A stretch of 64,000 nucleotides of DNA, taken from positions 62,001 to 126,000 of the forward strand of contig JAFDXN010000025.1 of NCBI GenBank assembly GCA_018267915.1, in the 5' to 3' direction. The position numbers and the translations under genes were made by a program. Under the pieces are notes generated by a model that had not been told where the DNA came from, searched no databases, and was given only the letters and a program-made list of their open reading frames with translations. Origin of the DNA: Bacteroidota bacterium (GTDB taxonomy: Bacteria > Bacteroidota > Bacteroidia > Chitinophagales > Chitinophagaceae). Shown piece by piece: positions 1 to 8,466 of this stretch (within the stretch, counting starts at the first letter, position 1; every line of letters begins with the position of its first letter).

Positions 1-1131
1 TTTGTTTTCAGCCAGCTTCATATCAATGAAGTCGATGATCACAATTCCACCCATATCGCGCAGGCGCATCTGGCGTGCAATCTCCTGTGCTGCCTCAAGG
101 TTGGTCGCCAAAGCGTTTTGCTCCTGGCCGGCCTCCGCGCTGCGGGTACCACTATTAACATCTATTACGTGCAGCGCCTCTGTATGCTCGATGATGAGGT
201 AAGCGCCGCTATTCATGTTTACGGTTTTGCCAAAGGCTGCTTTCACCTGCTTGGAGATACCGAAAGTATCGAATATGGCCTGGTTACCGTTGTGGTAGCT
301 CACGATCTCTTCCTTTTCAGGTGCTATGCGGGCAATATACTCTTTGGTCTCGCCCATCAGCTTTTTATCATTCACCACTATTTTCTGGAAGCTGTCACTA
401 AGCAGGTCGCGGAGAATTGAGGTCGTCTTGTCCTGCTCGCTATGAATGAGCAAAGGCGACTTCGCGCCTTTCAGGTTCTCCTGGATCGAGCGCCACATTT
501 CGGCAAGGTCCAGCATGTCTTTATGCAGCTCTGCAGTATTCTTGCCTTCTGCAGCTGTGCGCACTATTACGCCGAAGTTCTTTGGCTTTATGCTTTCTAT
601 TATCCGCTGGAGGCGTTTCCGCTCATCGGCCGAATGTATTTTACGAGATATGGCAACTACATCGTTAAACGGAGTAAGCACCACGAAACGGCCGGGAAGA
701 GATATTTCGCAACTAAGGCGGGGGCCTTTAGCGGAGATCGGTTCCTTTAGAATTTGTACCAATATCTCGGGCTTGCCCTGCATCACTTCAGTTACCTTGC
801 CCGTCTTGAGTATCTCGGCTTCGTTTTTGAACTTGCCGAACTCGTTACCCCACGGCACATTGCCCTCAATAGATTGACGACTGAATTTTACCAGGGAGCG
901 GAAATAAGGACTGAGGTCCGTATAATGCAAAAATGCATCTTTCTCGTAACCAACATCCACAAAAGCTGCATTCAGGCCGGGCATCAGCTTTTTCACTTTG
1001 CCCAGGTACAGGTCGCCTACGGCAAACTTGTCCTGCCCATGCTCGTAGTGGAGTTCCACGAGCTTTTTATCTTCCAGCAAGGCTATTTCCACACCATCGC
1101 CGGAAGCGTTAATAATAAGTTCTTTGTTCAT
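1..1131 (-). CDS. rng: Ribonuclease G/E family protein (C-terminus beyond window)
   Basis: Endoribonuclease of the RNase E/G family, which trims rRNA precursors and mRNA. The first 377 residues are present and the C-terminal end lies beyond base 1. An S1-like RNA-binding domain occupies roughly residues 35-120 (VGDLYLGKVKKLMPGLNAAF region). The two catalytic Asp motifs of the family are visible: HVIDVNSG (Asp about 324) and IIDFIDM (Asp about 367). Their spacing of 43 residues equals that of D303 and D346 in E. coli RNase E. The length so far and the lack of a long extra tail fit RNase G. The ATG start is chosen because MNKELIINA is the usual Bacteroidota N-terminus. It is the last of a same-strand run after HU, a TPR gene and a COX24-like mini-gene. 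Confidence 0.93.
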   Translation of the reverse strand, partial: MNKELIINASGDGVEIALLEDKKLVELHYEHGQDKFAVGDLYLGKVKKLMPGLNAAFVDVGYEKDAFLHYTDLSPYFRSLVKFSRQSIEGNVPWGNEFGKFKNEAEILKTGKVTEVMQGKPEILVQILKEPISAKGPRLSCEISLPGRFVVLTPFNDVVAISRKIHSADERKRLQRIIESIKPKNFGVIVRTAAEGKNTAELHKDMLDLAEMWRSIQENLKGAKSPLLIHSEQDKTTSILRDLLSDSFQKIVVNDKKLMGETKEYIARIAPEKEEIVSYHNGNQAIFDTFGISKQVKAAFGKTVNMNSGAYLIIEHTEALHVIDVNSGTRSAEAGQEQNALATNLEAAQEIARQMRLRDMGGIVIIDFIDMKLAENK

Positions 1132-1226
1132 CTTTCCGTCTTTTACCAGGCCTCCTGGCCGGTAAGCGTCATGCACGAGTAAGGATACCTTAAATAGACT
1201 GTCGCATATCCCGTATATAGCAGAAG

Positions 1227-1246
1227 CTGCACCTGATCTGGTGCAG
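1227..1246 (-). repeat. Short inverted repeat between COX24-like gene and rng
   Basis: CTGCACC and GGTGCAG form a 7-bp stem with a 6-nt loop in the 200-base spacer. No T-run follows on the minus strand, so a terminator is not supported; it may be a processing or leader hairpin for rng. Nothing else was recognised in the spacer. Confidence 0.35.
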
Positions 1247-1331
1247 TATTGCTACAACAATAATAGTTACCGGGAATGCAGGGCATGAACGCCCGCAAAC
1301 AGGAGGGTGGATGTTAACCTACCTACCTTGC

Positions 1332-1427
1332 TTACTTGTTCTTCTTCTTATGACGGTTCTTTCTGAGGCGCTTTTTGCGCTTGTGAGTGGCAATCTTATG
1401 TCTTTTCCTTTTTTTACCGCAAGGCAT
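1332..1427 (-). CDS. AURKAIP1/COX24-like 31-residue basic protein
   Basis: A 31-residue, extremely basic protein: it starts MPCGKKRKRHKIATHKRKK and ends HKKKNK, with over half of its residues Lys, Arg or His. The sequence matches what I know as the bacterial AURKAIP1/COX24 domain proteins of Bacteroidota. Eukaryotic relatives include the mitochondrial small-subunit ribosomal protein mS38, so a role as a tiny ribosomal protein is an inference, not shown here. It lies between the TPR/HU genes and rng on the same strand. Too short for most gene finders, but its composition and position support it. Confidence 0.85.
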   Translation of the reverse strand: MPCGKKRKRHKIATHKRKKRLRKNRHKKKNK

Positions 1428-1446
1428 AGAATAGTTTTTAAAAAAA

Positions 1447-2292
1447 TTATTTTAATGAATTTATATGCTCGTCAATATTCCTGCTGAGTCCGGGGTCATT
1501 GGCTGTCCTTTTAGCCCGTTGCAGCAATTCAATTGCTTTACTCTTGTTGTTTTGCGCCTCGTAAACCTGGGCCAGGTAAATCATTGCGTCAATATTTGAC
1601 GGCTGTACTCTCAATACCGTTTCAAATCTCGGTATCGCCTTATCCAACTGCCCCGACTGTATGGACATTTCGCCCAACATCATATTGGCAGCTATGTCAT
1701 CAGGTTTTTTCTGAACGATCTCTCGCAGCAAACCCACTCCCTTCATCGGTTCTCCCGTCAGTACGTATCCCTTAGCAAGTCCTATCTTCGCAGTATCGTT
1801 GTCCGGGTTCAAATGCAATGCACGCTGAAAACAATCGACAACCTGCATGGCATCCCAAACCTGTACCCCCTCCGTGCTGTCTTCAGCCAGCCTCTCGAGG
1901 AAGAATTGGCCTGCAAAATTGAGCTTTTTTTCTGAATTCTCCAATTTTGCGCTGAGAGAGGTATAATAACCGGCTATGCGTAATTGTTTGTGATCGTTCC
2001 AGAAGTGGGCCAGGCGGTAAAAAACCACAGCCATGCTGCTGGAATCGCGCATGGCTGTCAGTTCATTTTCTATGGCTTTTATGCTATCTGAGCCGGCAGG
2101 CACCAACTGTGCTTTGGCGGCGGACAGCATTGAGTCAAGAGAGGCAGGCTTCACTGTGTTCGTGGGGCCCATACCGGCCATAGGCGGGGTATTACCTGTT
2201 TTTTTGGCCGGCGGAGTAGTGTCTCCGCCCCAATATAATATCGCTATCAGGACAACTGCAGCAACAATTGTAACGTAATGTACCGGGCGCAC
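1447..2292 (-). CDS. Membrane-anchored tetratricopeptide repeat protein
   Basis: A 281-residue protein with one N-terminal hydrophobic segment (residues about 5-21, HYVTIVAAVVLIAILYW) that looks like an uncleaved signal anchor. A Pro/Gly-rich linker follows, then a helical C-terminal half with at least three TPR units at about residues 150-281. Recognisable pieces are the FQRALHLNPDN, EIVQKKPDD and ETVLRVQPSN stretches, each followed by an A-x-x-G/Y-x-x-G-type helix. It probably faces the periplasm and serves as a protein-interaction scaffold; no partner can be named. It sits directly upstream of the COX24-like gene, in the HU-TPR-rng block typical of this phylum. Confidence 0.8.
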   Translation of the reverse strand: MRPVHYVTIVAAVVLIAILYWGGDTTPPAKKTGNTPPMAGMGPTNTVKPASLDSMLSAAKAQLVPAGSDSIKAIENELTAMRDSSSMAVVFYRLAHFWNDHKQLRIAGYYTSLSAKLENSEKKLNFAGQFFLERLAEDSTEGVQVWDAMQVVDCFQRALHLNPDNDTAKIGLAKGYVLTGEPMKGVGLLREIVQKKPDDIAANMMLGEMSIQSGQLDKAIPRFETVLRVQPSNIDAMIYLAQVYEAQNNKSKAIELLQRAKRTANDPGLSRNIDEHINSLK

Positions 2293-2350
2293 TTAAGAAA
2301 ATTTGTGCGCAAAGGTAACGAAACAAGTGCTGCAAACAGTTTTATACAGT

Positions 2351-2674
2351 CTAGTCTTCAACCAGGTCGTGCTCGTTGTGCTCAACCAGGTCGTGCTTAG
2401 ATTCCTTTACGGCCTGAACAAATTCCTTAGCAGGCTTGAAAGCAGGAATAAAATGCTCAGGTATCTCAACGGCTACATTCTTCTTGATATTGCGGCCGAT
2501 CTTTGCAGCGCGTTTTTTAAGAATAAAGCTGCCGAAACCACGTACATAAACGGGCTCACCTTCAACTAATGAAGTTTTCACTTCTTTAAAAAATGCTTCC
2601 AGAGCTACAAGGATGTCCACTTTGGGAATGCCTGTTTTTTCGGAAATGCTGCTAACAACGTCGGCTTTTCTCAT
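2351..2674 (-). CDS. HU family DNA-binding protein with duplicated C-terminal tail
   Basis: Histone-like nucleoid protein of the HU/IHF family, 107 residues. The family core runs from MRKADVVSSISEKTGI through the beta-arm RGFGSFILKKRAAKIGRN and ends near residue 90 with PAFKPAKEFVQAV. This bacterium adds about 15 residues rich in His, Asp and Glu in which KHDLVEH is followed by EHDLVED. At DNA level this is a 16-bp direct repeat (2358-2373 and 2382-2397) 24 bp apart, so the duplication keeps frame. The tail is acidic, unlike the basic tails of many HU variants. It is the first gene of the HU-TPR-COX24-rng run. Confidence 0.93.
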   Translation of the reverse strand: MRKADVVSSISEKTGIPKVDILVALEAFFKEVKTSLVEGEPVYVRGFGSFILKKRAAKIGRNIKKNVAVEIPEHFIPAFKPAKEFVQAVKESKHDLVEHNEHDLVED

Positions 2675-3104
2675 GATTTTCGATTTTTATTTATGTGTAA
2701 TGAACAGGTATTGACATGGTACCTGAACAGTCAAAAAGGTTACATTTTCGCTCGCAATAATCAAACCAAATGAACTTTATAGTTTAAAAATTCTTGCCAT
2801 AGCAATAATAATTTAACCGAGGGGAAAATTGCTCTCCGCCTAAAAGGCGGATAATTAAAGGATTATGGAATAAATTATTATGCAATAATTTTTTTCAAAA
2901 ATAGTAATTAATTGGGAACATGCCACTTAAATATTAAAAGGTATATGTGGAAAATGGGGAAATTTTTTCCCATTTTTACCCAATTTGACGTTGTGTAACC
3001 TCCACAAAATCAGCTAGTTCGACTAATGTGAACTATAGAGCCTTTTAAATTCGCACAAAAACTTTCATCATTTTCGGTCTATTTTTGGGGTCAAATTCGC
3101 TTCG
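2675..3104. other. Divergent intergenic region between HU and ctaA
   Basis: This 430-base AT-rich stretch must hold the promoters of both the HU gene (leftward) and ctaA (rightward). A perfect 7-bp hairpin, TCCGCCT-AAA-AGGCGGA, lies at 2835-2851, without a T-run. I found no exact TAnnTTTG box close to either start and no coding signal or RNA gene. Confidence 0.5.
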
Positions 3105-4163
3105 ATGGAACGGGATATTCGCAAAAGACGAGCGGTGGCTTACTGGCTTATAGCCGGGGTGTTGATGATCATCATCCAAACCCTGCTGGGGGGTATCACA
3201 CGACTGACGGGCTCCGGCTTATCGATAACGGAATGGAAGCCTATAATGGGGGCATTGCCACCTATGAACGAACAGGATTGGAATAAGGCTTTTGGCGGGT
3301 ATAAGGAGATAGCACAATACAAATACATCAACAGCCATTTTACCCTGGCAGACTTCAAAGCGATCTTTTTTTGGGAGTGGCTGCACAGGCTGTGGGCCCG
3401 GCTGCTGGGAGTAGTATTCGCGGTGGGTTTCGTGTTTTTCCTGACAAAAAAATATTTCAGCAAGGCGATGATACAGCCCTTTATCGTACTGTTCATACTG
3501 GGGGGGCTGCAGGGCTTGATCGGCTGGGTCATGGTAAAGACAGGCCTTAATACAGAGGATGTGCATGTGAGCCATATCGCACTGGCTATTCACTTCATTT
3601 CTGCAATGATCCTGGCCTGCTACACTTTGTGGTTTGCCCTGCAATTGCTGATACCGGACGAAAAGCGCACTATTTCCGGCCGGCTACATAGCTTTACTAT
3701 CATAGTAATTGCAGTACTTTTCATGCAGCTAACCTATGGAGCATTTATGGCGGGGCTAAAGGCAGCCATGACCGCACCTACCTGGCCGGATATCAATGGC
3801 GATTACCTGCCATCGCAGCTGAGCTCGCAAAGCCTGATAAGCAATCCTATCAACGTGCATTTTATACACAGGGAGATCGCTTACCTGCTTTTCACGCTGA
3901 TCATTATATGGTTCTTTGTCGCCGGCAAATATGCAAGGCAACTTAACGGAACGCTTTTGAACAGAACACGTTGGTGGCCGCTTTTGCTTGTGCTTATGCA
4001 GGTAATACTGGGTATCTGCACTGTGCTAAATGCGCCGCATATGGTGCAGGGAAAGTTTGGTGGTTTCGAGACATTGGCAGAGCTGCACCAGATGGTTGCC
4101 ATGTTCCTGTTAATGTCGCTGGTGGTGAACCTATATGTGGTGGGACGGGGCAAAACTGCTTAG
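3105..4163 (+). CDS. ctaA: Heme A synthase (COX15/CtaA family)
   Basis: Integral membrane monooxygenase that converts heme O to heme A for the cytochrome c oxidase encoded about 9 kb downstream. The 352-residue protein has eight hydrophobic segments. It carries the four expected heme-ligand histidines in two halves: FWEWLHRLWAR (about residue 95), HIALAIHF, FIHREIAYLLF (about 255) and LAELHQMVAMF (about 330). The N-terminal signature LGGITRLTGSGLSITEWKP is characteristic of the COX15 type. It stands alone rather than with the cox genes. Its last four bases overlap the stop of the convergent TMEM175-like gene. Confident call. Confidence 0.95.
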   Translation: MERDIRKRRAVAYWLIAGVLMIIIQTLLGGITRLTGSGLSITEWKPIMGALPPMNEQDWNKAFGGYKEIAQYKYINSHFTLADFKAIFFWEWLHRLWARLLGVVFAVGFVFFLTKKYFSKAMIQPFIVLFILGGLQGLIGWVMVKTGLNTEDVHVSHIALAIHFISAMILACYTLWFALQLLIPDEKRTISGRLHSFTIIVIAVLFMQLTYGAFMAGLKAAMTAPTWPDINGDYLPSQLSSQSLISNPINVHFIHREIAYLLFTLIIIWFFVAGKYARQLNGTLLNRTRWWPLLLVLMQVILGICTVLNAPHMVQGKFGGFETLAELHQMVAMFLLMSLVVNLYVVGRGKTA

Positions 4164-4807
4164 TCTTTTTCCTCGCTAGTGGTATCGTGCCTTGTTTCTT
4201 TATCGAGTGGCAGTAAGTATAGCAGTGGTATGATGCCGTAAATGGCAAAAGCGATGTAGATAGAGACCCAAGCAAGAACGCCACCCGCTAGGTACATTAT
4301 CGGGGCCGCGAAAAAGGACAATCGCACATTCTTCATTACCTTCTTTTTATCGTAACTGTCTTTCAGGTAATTCTTTGTATTATAATAATAAAGCCAAACC
4401 AGCATAGTGCTGGTTAGGGACACAGTTACGCCCCATACGGTGATGAATACGGGCAGATGGTAATGGCCCATCAATGCCGTAGGAAAGGGCAGCATGCAGA
4501 TAAAGAACAATAACAGGTTATTGATCCAGATAACGCCATAGTCGCTCTGGTTGGCCATATGCATTATCTGGTGATGGTGCAGCCACATTATTGCAACGAA
4601 AAAAAAGCTGATGACCCAACTATAAAAAGCAGGCAATACATTGAGTATGGCCTCCCAGACCATGTGCATGTCTTTGGCATTTTCTATTTCGGGTATTTTC
4701 AGTTCCAGTACAAGGAGCGTGATGACAATGGCGAAAACAGCATCGCTAAAGGCCTCGAGGCGGCCTTTTGAAAATTGCCATTCTTTGAACTTGTCGAATA
4801 AGCTCAT
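4160..4807 (-). CDS. TMEM175-family (DUF1211) potassium channel-like protein
   Basis: A 215-residue membrane protein with about six transmembrane helices. The first helix carries the family hallmark: RLEAFSDAVFAIVITLLVLE, containing the FSD motif that lines the pore in bacterial TMEM175 channels. Those channels conduct potassium as tetramers with low selectivity. A charged C-terminal tail (DKETRHDTTSEEKD) faces the cytoplasm. It is a single-gene unit converging on ctaA with a 4-bp overlap of stop codons. The family call is strong; channel function is taken from characterised relatives. Confidence 0.85.
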   Translation of the reverse strand: MSLFDKFKEWQFSKGRLEAFSDAVFAIVITLLVLELKIPEIENAKDMHMVWEAILNVLPAFYSWVISFFFVAIMWLHHHQIMHMANQSDYGVIWINNLLLFFICMLPFPTALMGHYHLPVFITVWGVTVSLTSTMLVWLYYYNTKNYLKDSYDKKKVMKNVRLSFFAAPIMYLAGGVLAWVSIYIAFAIYGIIPLLYLLPLDKETRHDTTSEEKD

Positions 4808-4954
4808 GGTTCATCGTTTCCGGTTGCATACAATATACAAAAGCGCCATAAATTTTTTATGTACTTACATGACAATGCCGCTTCAATATTAAATATTTCC
4901 CCTTCCATAAAAAGGCCTTAGGAATGCGGAACATTTTTTGTAGTTTACTATTGA

Positions 4955-7201
4955 ATGTCGAAAGGCGCCCTGCGAAATAGAATACGCCATGTTTATTACT
5001 TTCTGCCTGTGCAGCTGGTAATACTACATTTCCGCAAGTATCAATTGCTGCTTTTTTTCTGGCTCATTCTTGTAGCAACAGTCACCGGGCATTTTGCATC
5101 GCACTTCGGGGCAGCTACCCTTTTCCTTGCACCAGAGTACCTGGGCAGTGTGAGCTTTTACAGCATGTTCCTGCTGGGGGGCGCTATGGCCGTGTTCACC
5201 ATGTCATGGCATATTACCACATTCATCATCAACGCGCATCGCATTCCCTATATGGGAGCAGCGCGACAGACCTTCCTTGTATATGTGATCAATAATTCAA
5301 TCATTCCTATCGTCTTTCTTGCGTTTTACTCTTTTATGAGTATTCGCTTTCAATGGTATTACGAGCATGCTGATGTAAAATTCATACTAGTTACACAGCT
5401 TGGCTTTTATATCGGGTTTATGTTGGTCGTGGTGTTTTCCTTTGCCTATTTTTTCAGGGTGGGCCGCGACCTTATTAAGACGGTGCTCACCACTATCACC
5501 AACCCATCGCGCATCAGGGACATCATTCCATACGATGCACTGGACTATGAGGTGGATATCATAAGGGTAGACAATTACTTTACCGAAACCCTCAGAGTGG
5601 CGCATTGCGATGAATTGGAACGCTACCATCCGCGCATGCTCAACGCTGTGTTAAGGCGGCATCACCGTAATGCAATTGCTGCCACCATATTTGCTATTGT
5701 GTTGCTGTTCATGCTGGGTATATTCATGGACCAGCCCGTGCTACGTATCCCGGCGGGCGGCGGCTTCCTGATCTTTTTCGCCATTATGATGGGGATCGTA
5801 GGTGCTGTAAAGTACTTCCTGCGCAGCTGGGAGCTGTTAGGTTGGGTGATAATAGGCTTGCTATTGTCTGCACTGGTAGGCAGGCATGTTTTTGACCTAC
5901 GCAGTATTGCGTTCGGGGTGAACTACCATACACCGAAAAGCGAACAACCGGAATATAGCCACGACCATTTAGTACACCTCTTCGACAAGCAGCGCTACGA
6001 GCAAGACAGAGCGGGTGAAATAGCCAGGCTGGAAAGATGGAAAAGCAAACGCATTGCCGCCGGAGATGCTAAACCGCCACTGGTGGTGATCAGTATCAGC
6101 GGGGGAGGATCCAGAGCGGCCTATTGGGCATTCAGGTCAATGCAGTATGCAGATAGTATCACCGGGAAAAAGCTATTCAGCAATACTGTGCTGATAAGCG
6201 GCGCATCGGGCGGTATGATGGGGGGGGCGTACTGGCGCAGCGTACATGACGCTTACAATAACGGTATCATAAAAGATCTGTACGATCCAAAATACCAGGC
6301 GAACATTGGCAAGGATCTGCTGAATGCTATTATTTTTTCGTTCGCCAGCGTCGACCTGATCAACCCTTTCAACAAAATATCGATCGAAGGGCACAGCTAT
6401 ACCAAAGACCGGGGATATGCCATGGAACATGAGCTGGTAAATAACACTGGCAGCATGCTTGATAAAACCCTTGGGGATTTTAAAAAAGAAGAAGCGAATG
6501 GTGATATACCGGCAATGATATTTAACGGCACAATAATCAATGACGGGCGTAAGTTGATGATGAGCGCACAGCCGGTCGCCTACCTTACAAGGCCGGAATG
6601 GACGCTGAATGACAGTATAGACCCTCCTATAGACGCGGTTGACTTTGCAACGATGTTCGAGAAGCAAAATCCGTATAGTTTGCGTATCAGCTCTGCTATA
6701 CGTATGAATGCAACTTTCCCGTTCATACTGCCGGTAGTGCGGCTGCCATCCAGGCCGATCATCAATGTGATGGACGCCGGTATGCGTGATAATTTTGGCA
6801 CTGAAATAGCGAGCCGGTATCTTTTTGCAATGCGGCATTGGATAGCCGAAAACACGGGCAACGTGATATTCCTGGAAATACGTGACACCAGGGAAGGTGA
6901 AATGCACCCACCTGAAGAACAAAGCTCGTTAGGCAGCATGATATCAGATCCCGTATTTGTGATACAGAACAAATGGGAGGTATTCCAGTCGTATTATCAC
7001 GGCTACCTGAAGGATTATGCCCCATACATCACGGGAGGTAAACTCAGGTTCATATCGCTGGAATATGTGCCCGAGGAGAAAGACAAATCTGCCGCGCTCA
7101 ACTTCCACCTTACGCAAAAGGAAAAAATGGATATTTATCGTTCTATCTACTATCCACGCAACCAGGCTGCACTCGATACCCTAAAAAGCCTCCTGAAATG
7201 A
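4955..7201 (+). CDS. Patatin-like phospholipase with N-terminal membrane domain
   Basis: A 748-residue protein. Residues about 20-330 contain several transmembrane helices. A patatin-type Ser/Asp hydrolase domain follows. The oxyanion-hole glycine-rich loop is SISGGGSRAAYWAF (about 380-392), the nucleophile elbow is GASGG (Ser about 417), and the catalytic Asp lies in VMDAGMRDN (about 606). These proteins cleave acyl esters of phospholipids; the fused membrane part suggests action at the inner membrane. Substrate is unknown. The downstream glycosyltransferase starts about 20 bp after the stop, with its own promoter-like box in the gap. Domain assignment is firm, physiological role is not. Confidence 0.85.
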   Translation: MSKGALRNRIRHVYYFLPVQLVILHFRKYQLLLFFWLILVATVTGHFASHFGAATLFLAPEYLGSVSFYSMFLLGGAMAVFTMSWHITTFIINAHRIPYMGAARQTFLVYVINNSIIPIVFLAFYSFMSIRFQWYYEHADVKFILVTQLGFYIGFMLVVVFSFAYFFRVGRDLIKTVLTTITNPSRIRDIIPYDALDYEVDIIRVDNYFTETLRVAHCDELERYHPRMLNAVLRRHHRNAIAATIFAIVLLFMLGIFMDQPVLRIPAGGGFLIFFAIMMGIVGAVKYFLRSWELLGWVIIGLLLSALVGRHVFDLRSIAFGVNYHTPKSEQPEYSHDHLVHLFDKQRYEQDRAGEIARLERWKSKRIAAGDAKPPLVVISISGGGSRAAYWAFRSMQYADSITGKKLFSNTVLISGASGGMMGGAYWRSVHDAYNNGIIKDLYDPKYQANIGKDLLNAIIFSFASVDLINPFNKISIEGHSYTKDRGYAMEHELVNNTGSMLDKTLGDFKKEEANGDIPAMIFNGTIINDGRKLMMSAQPVAYLTRPEWTLNDSIDPPIDAVDFATMFEKQNPYSLRISSAIRMNATFPFILPVVRLPSRPIINVMDAGMRDNFGTEIASRYLFAMRHWIAENTGNVIFLEIRDTREGEMHPPEEQSSLGSMISDPVFVIQNKWEVFQSYYHGYLKDYAPYITGGKLRFISLEYVPEEKDKSAALNFHLTQKEKMDIYRSIYYPRNQAALDTLKSLLK

Positions 7202-7204
7202 TGT

Positions 7205-7212
7205 TACATTTG
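7205..7212 (+). promoter_or_regulatory. Putative -7 box (TACATTTG) for glycosyltransferase gene
   Basis: Exact match to the Bacteroidota TAnnTTTG -7 element, starting 3 bases after the patatin stop codon and ending 10 bases before the GTG start. No TTG is seen at the -33 distance, so support is partial. The predicted leader is only about 7 nt. Confidence 0.4.
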
Positions 7213-7222
7213 TGCACAGCCC

Positions 7223-8404
7223 GTGACTACAATTGTATTTCATATTAACCTGCTGCTTGCAGGCGGCATCGAAAAGGTGTTGATAGACTTGCTGCGCGCC
7301 CTGGACCCCAAGCGTTATCGCGTGAAATTGTCGCTGGGGTACAACCTGGAGGAACTGGAGATATTAAGGGACAAAATTCCGCCCCATGTGGAGATATGCT
7401 ACATAGTGAGCGACAAGCGACTCAGTTTCGCAAAGAAAAGGAAGATAGCAGGCAACATATCTGCACCCGTAAAGCTATATGGCGATATCGTGCTCCCCTA
7501 CTTTCAAAAAAGGGTTTGGAACAAAAGGTTGCCGGAGATCATTAAAGATGCAGACGTCATTGTCGACTTCGATACCACACTCGCGCCTTACTACAAATTA
7601 TTGGAGGGTAAGAAGAAGATCGCTTATTCGCATTTCAGTCTTGCCCACTACTGGAAAGAAAATGCAAATGTCAGCAGACGTAATAAGCTGGCCCGCCGGC
7701 TGACGCATTACGATACTATCATCACCATTTGCGACGAGATGAAGGAAGAGATGGTAGCGATGTATCCCGAACTAAAGGAAAAAGTGGTTCGGCTTTATAA
7801 TGCCCTCGACTTTGAAAAAATAAAGACAATGTCGGCGGAACCGATAAAAGGTTTCGATGACGCGTTGAAAAAAGACTTTTTCCTTTGGGTAGGCAGGCTT
7901 AATGAGACACAAAAGGATGCTACGACACTCATAAAGGCCTATGCTGCCTGCGTGAGGAAGCATAACATTTCTGAAATACTGGTACTGGTAGGGGATGGCC
8001 CAAGCCGTAAGGACCTTGAAGAGCTTGCCATAATGGAAGGTATGAGGCACAGGATCTTTTTCACTGGTTTTGATACCAATCCATACAAGTGGATGGCAAA
8101 AGCCAGGTTATTACTCTTCAGTTCCAAATTCGAAGGCCTGCCGACGGTGCTAATTGAAGCCTTGTCATTACAAAAGCCTATTGTTGCAACTGCATGCCCC
8201 ACAGGCGTAAAAGAAATACTGATGCATGGCAGGGCTGGCATGCTTACCCAGCCCGGCAATGTGGAAGAATTCTCGGAAGCGATCTTTAAGCTACGGAACA
8301 ACGAAGAATTACAGAAACATTATATCGACCAGTCCGGGCTCATCCTTAATGAATTCGACATCCGATCGGTCATCAGCAATTTCGAGACCTTTTTATGCTG
8401 TTAG
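7223..8404 (+). CDS. Glycosyltransferase family 4 (GT-B fold)
   Basis: A 393-residue retaining glycosyltransferase. The N-terminal acceptor domain opens with a beta strand and a Gly-rich loop (NLLLAGGIEKVLIDLLRALD). The C-terminal donor domain contains LWVGRLNETQKD, VLVGDGPSRKDLE and the E-x7-E signature FEGLPTVLIEAL, followed by PIVATACPTGVKEI. It probably adds a sugar to a surface polysaccharide or lipid-linked glycan; donor and acceptor cannot be read from sequence. The start is GTG at a position consistent with the first beta strand. No other sugar genes are adjacent, so it is an isolated transferase. Confidence 0.88.
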   Translation: MTTIVFHINLLLAGGIEKVLIDLLRALDPKRYRVKLSLGYNLEELEILRDKIPPHVEICYIVSDKRLSFAKKRKIAGNISAPVKLYGDIVLPYFQKRVWNKRLPEIIKDADVIVDFDTTLAPYYKLLEGKKKIAYSHFSLAHYWKENANVSRRNKLARRLTHYDTIITICDEMKEEMVAMYPELKEKVVRLYNALDFEKIKTMSAEPIKGFDDALKKDFFLWVGRLNETQKDATTLIKAYAACVRKHNISEILVLVGDGPSRKDLEELAIMEGMRHRIFFTGFDTNPYKWMAKARLLLFSSKFEGLPTVLIEALSLQKPIVATACPTGVKEILMHGRAGMLTQPGNVEEFSEAIFKLRNNEELQKHYIDQSGLILNEFDIRSVISNFETFLCC

Positions 8405-8418
8405 CACAAAAAGATAAC

Positions 8419-8449
8419 TTGTCCGGAACATATTACTGCTGTAAGTTTG
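8419..8449 (+). promoter_or_regulatory. Bacteroidota-type promoter for T9SS-sorted protein
   Basis: TTG at 8419-8421 and TAAGTTTG at 8442-8449 are separated by 20 bases, matching the -33 TTG / -7 TAnnTTTG architecture. The transcription start would fall near 8453, giving a leader of about 14 nt to the ATG at 8467. This supports that ATG over the in-frame upstream start at 8395. Confidence 0.65.
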
Positions 8450-8466
8450 CGGAAATTTATTTAAAT

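Noticed and set aside
118..1182. Several plus-strand ORFs over the first 1.2 kb
   Set aside because: Shadows of rng, whose minus-strand frame runs open to the window edge and has both catalytic Asp motifs.
6173..6922. 249-codon minus-strand ORF
   Set aside because: Shadow of the patatin domain, overlapping its catalytic residues; no recognisable protein features.
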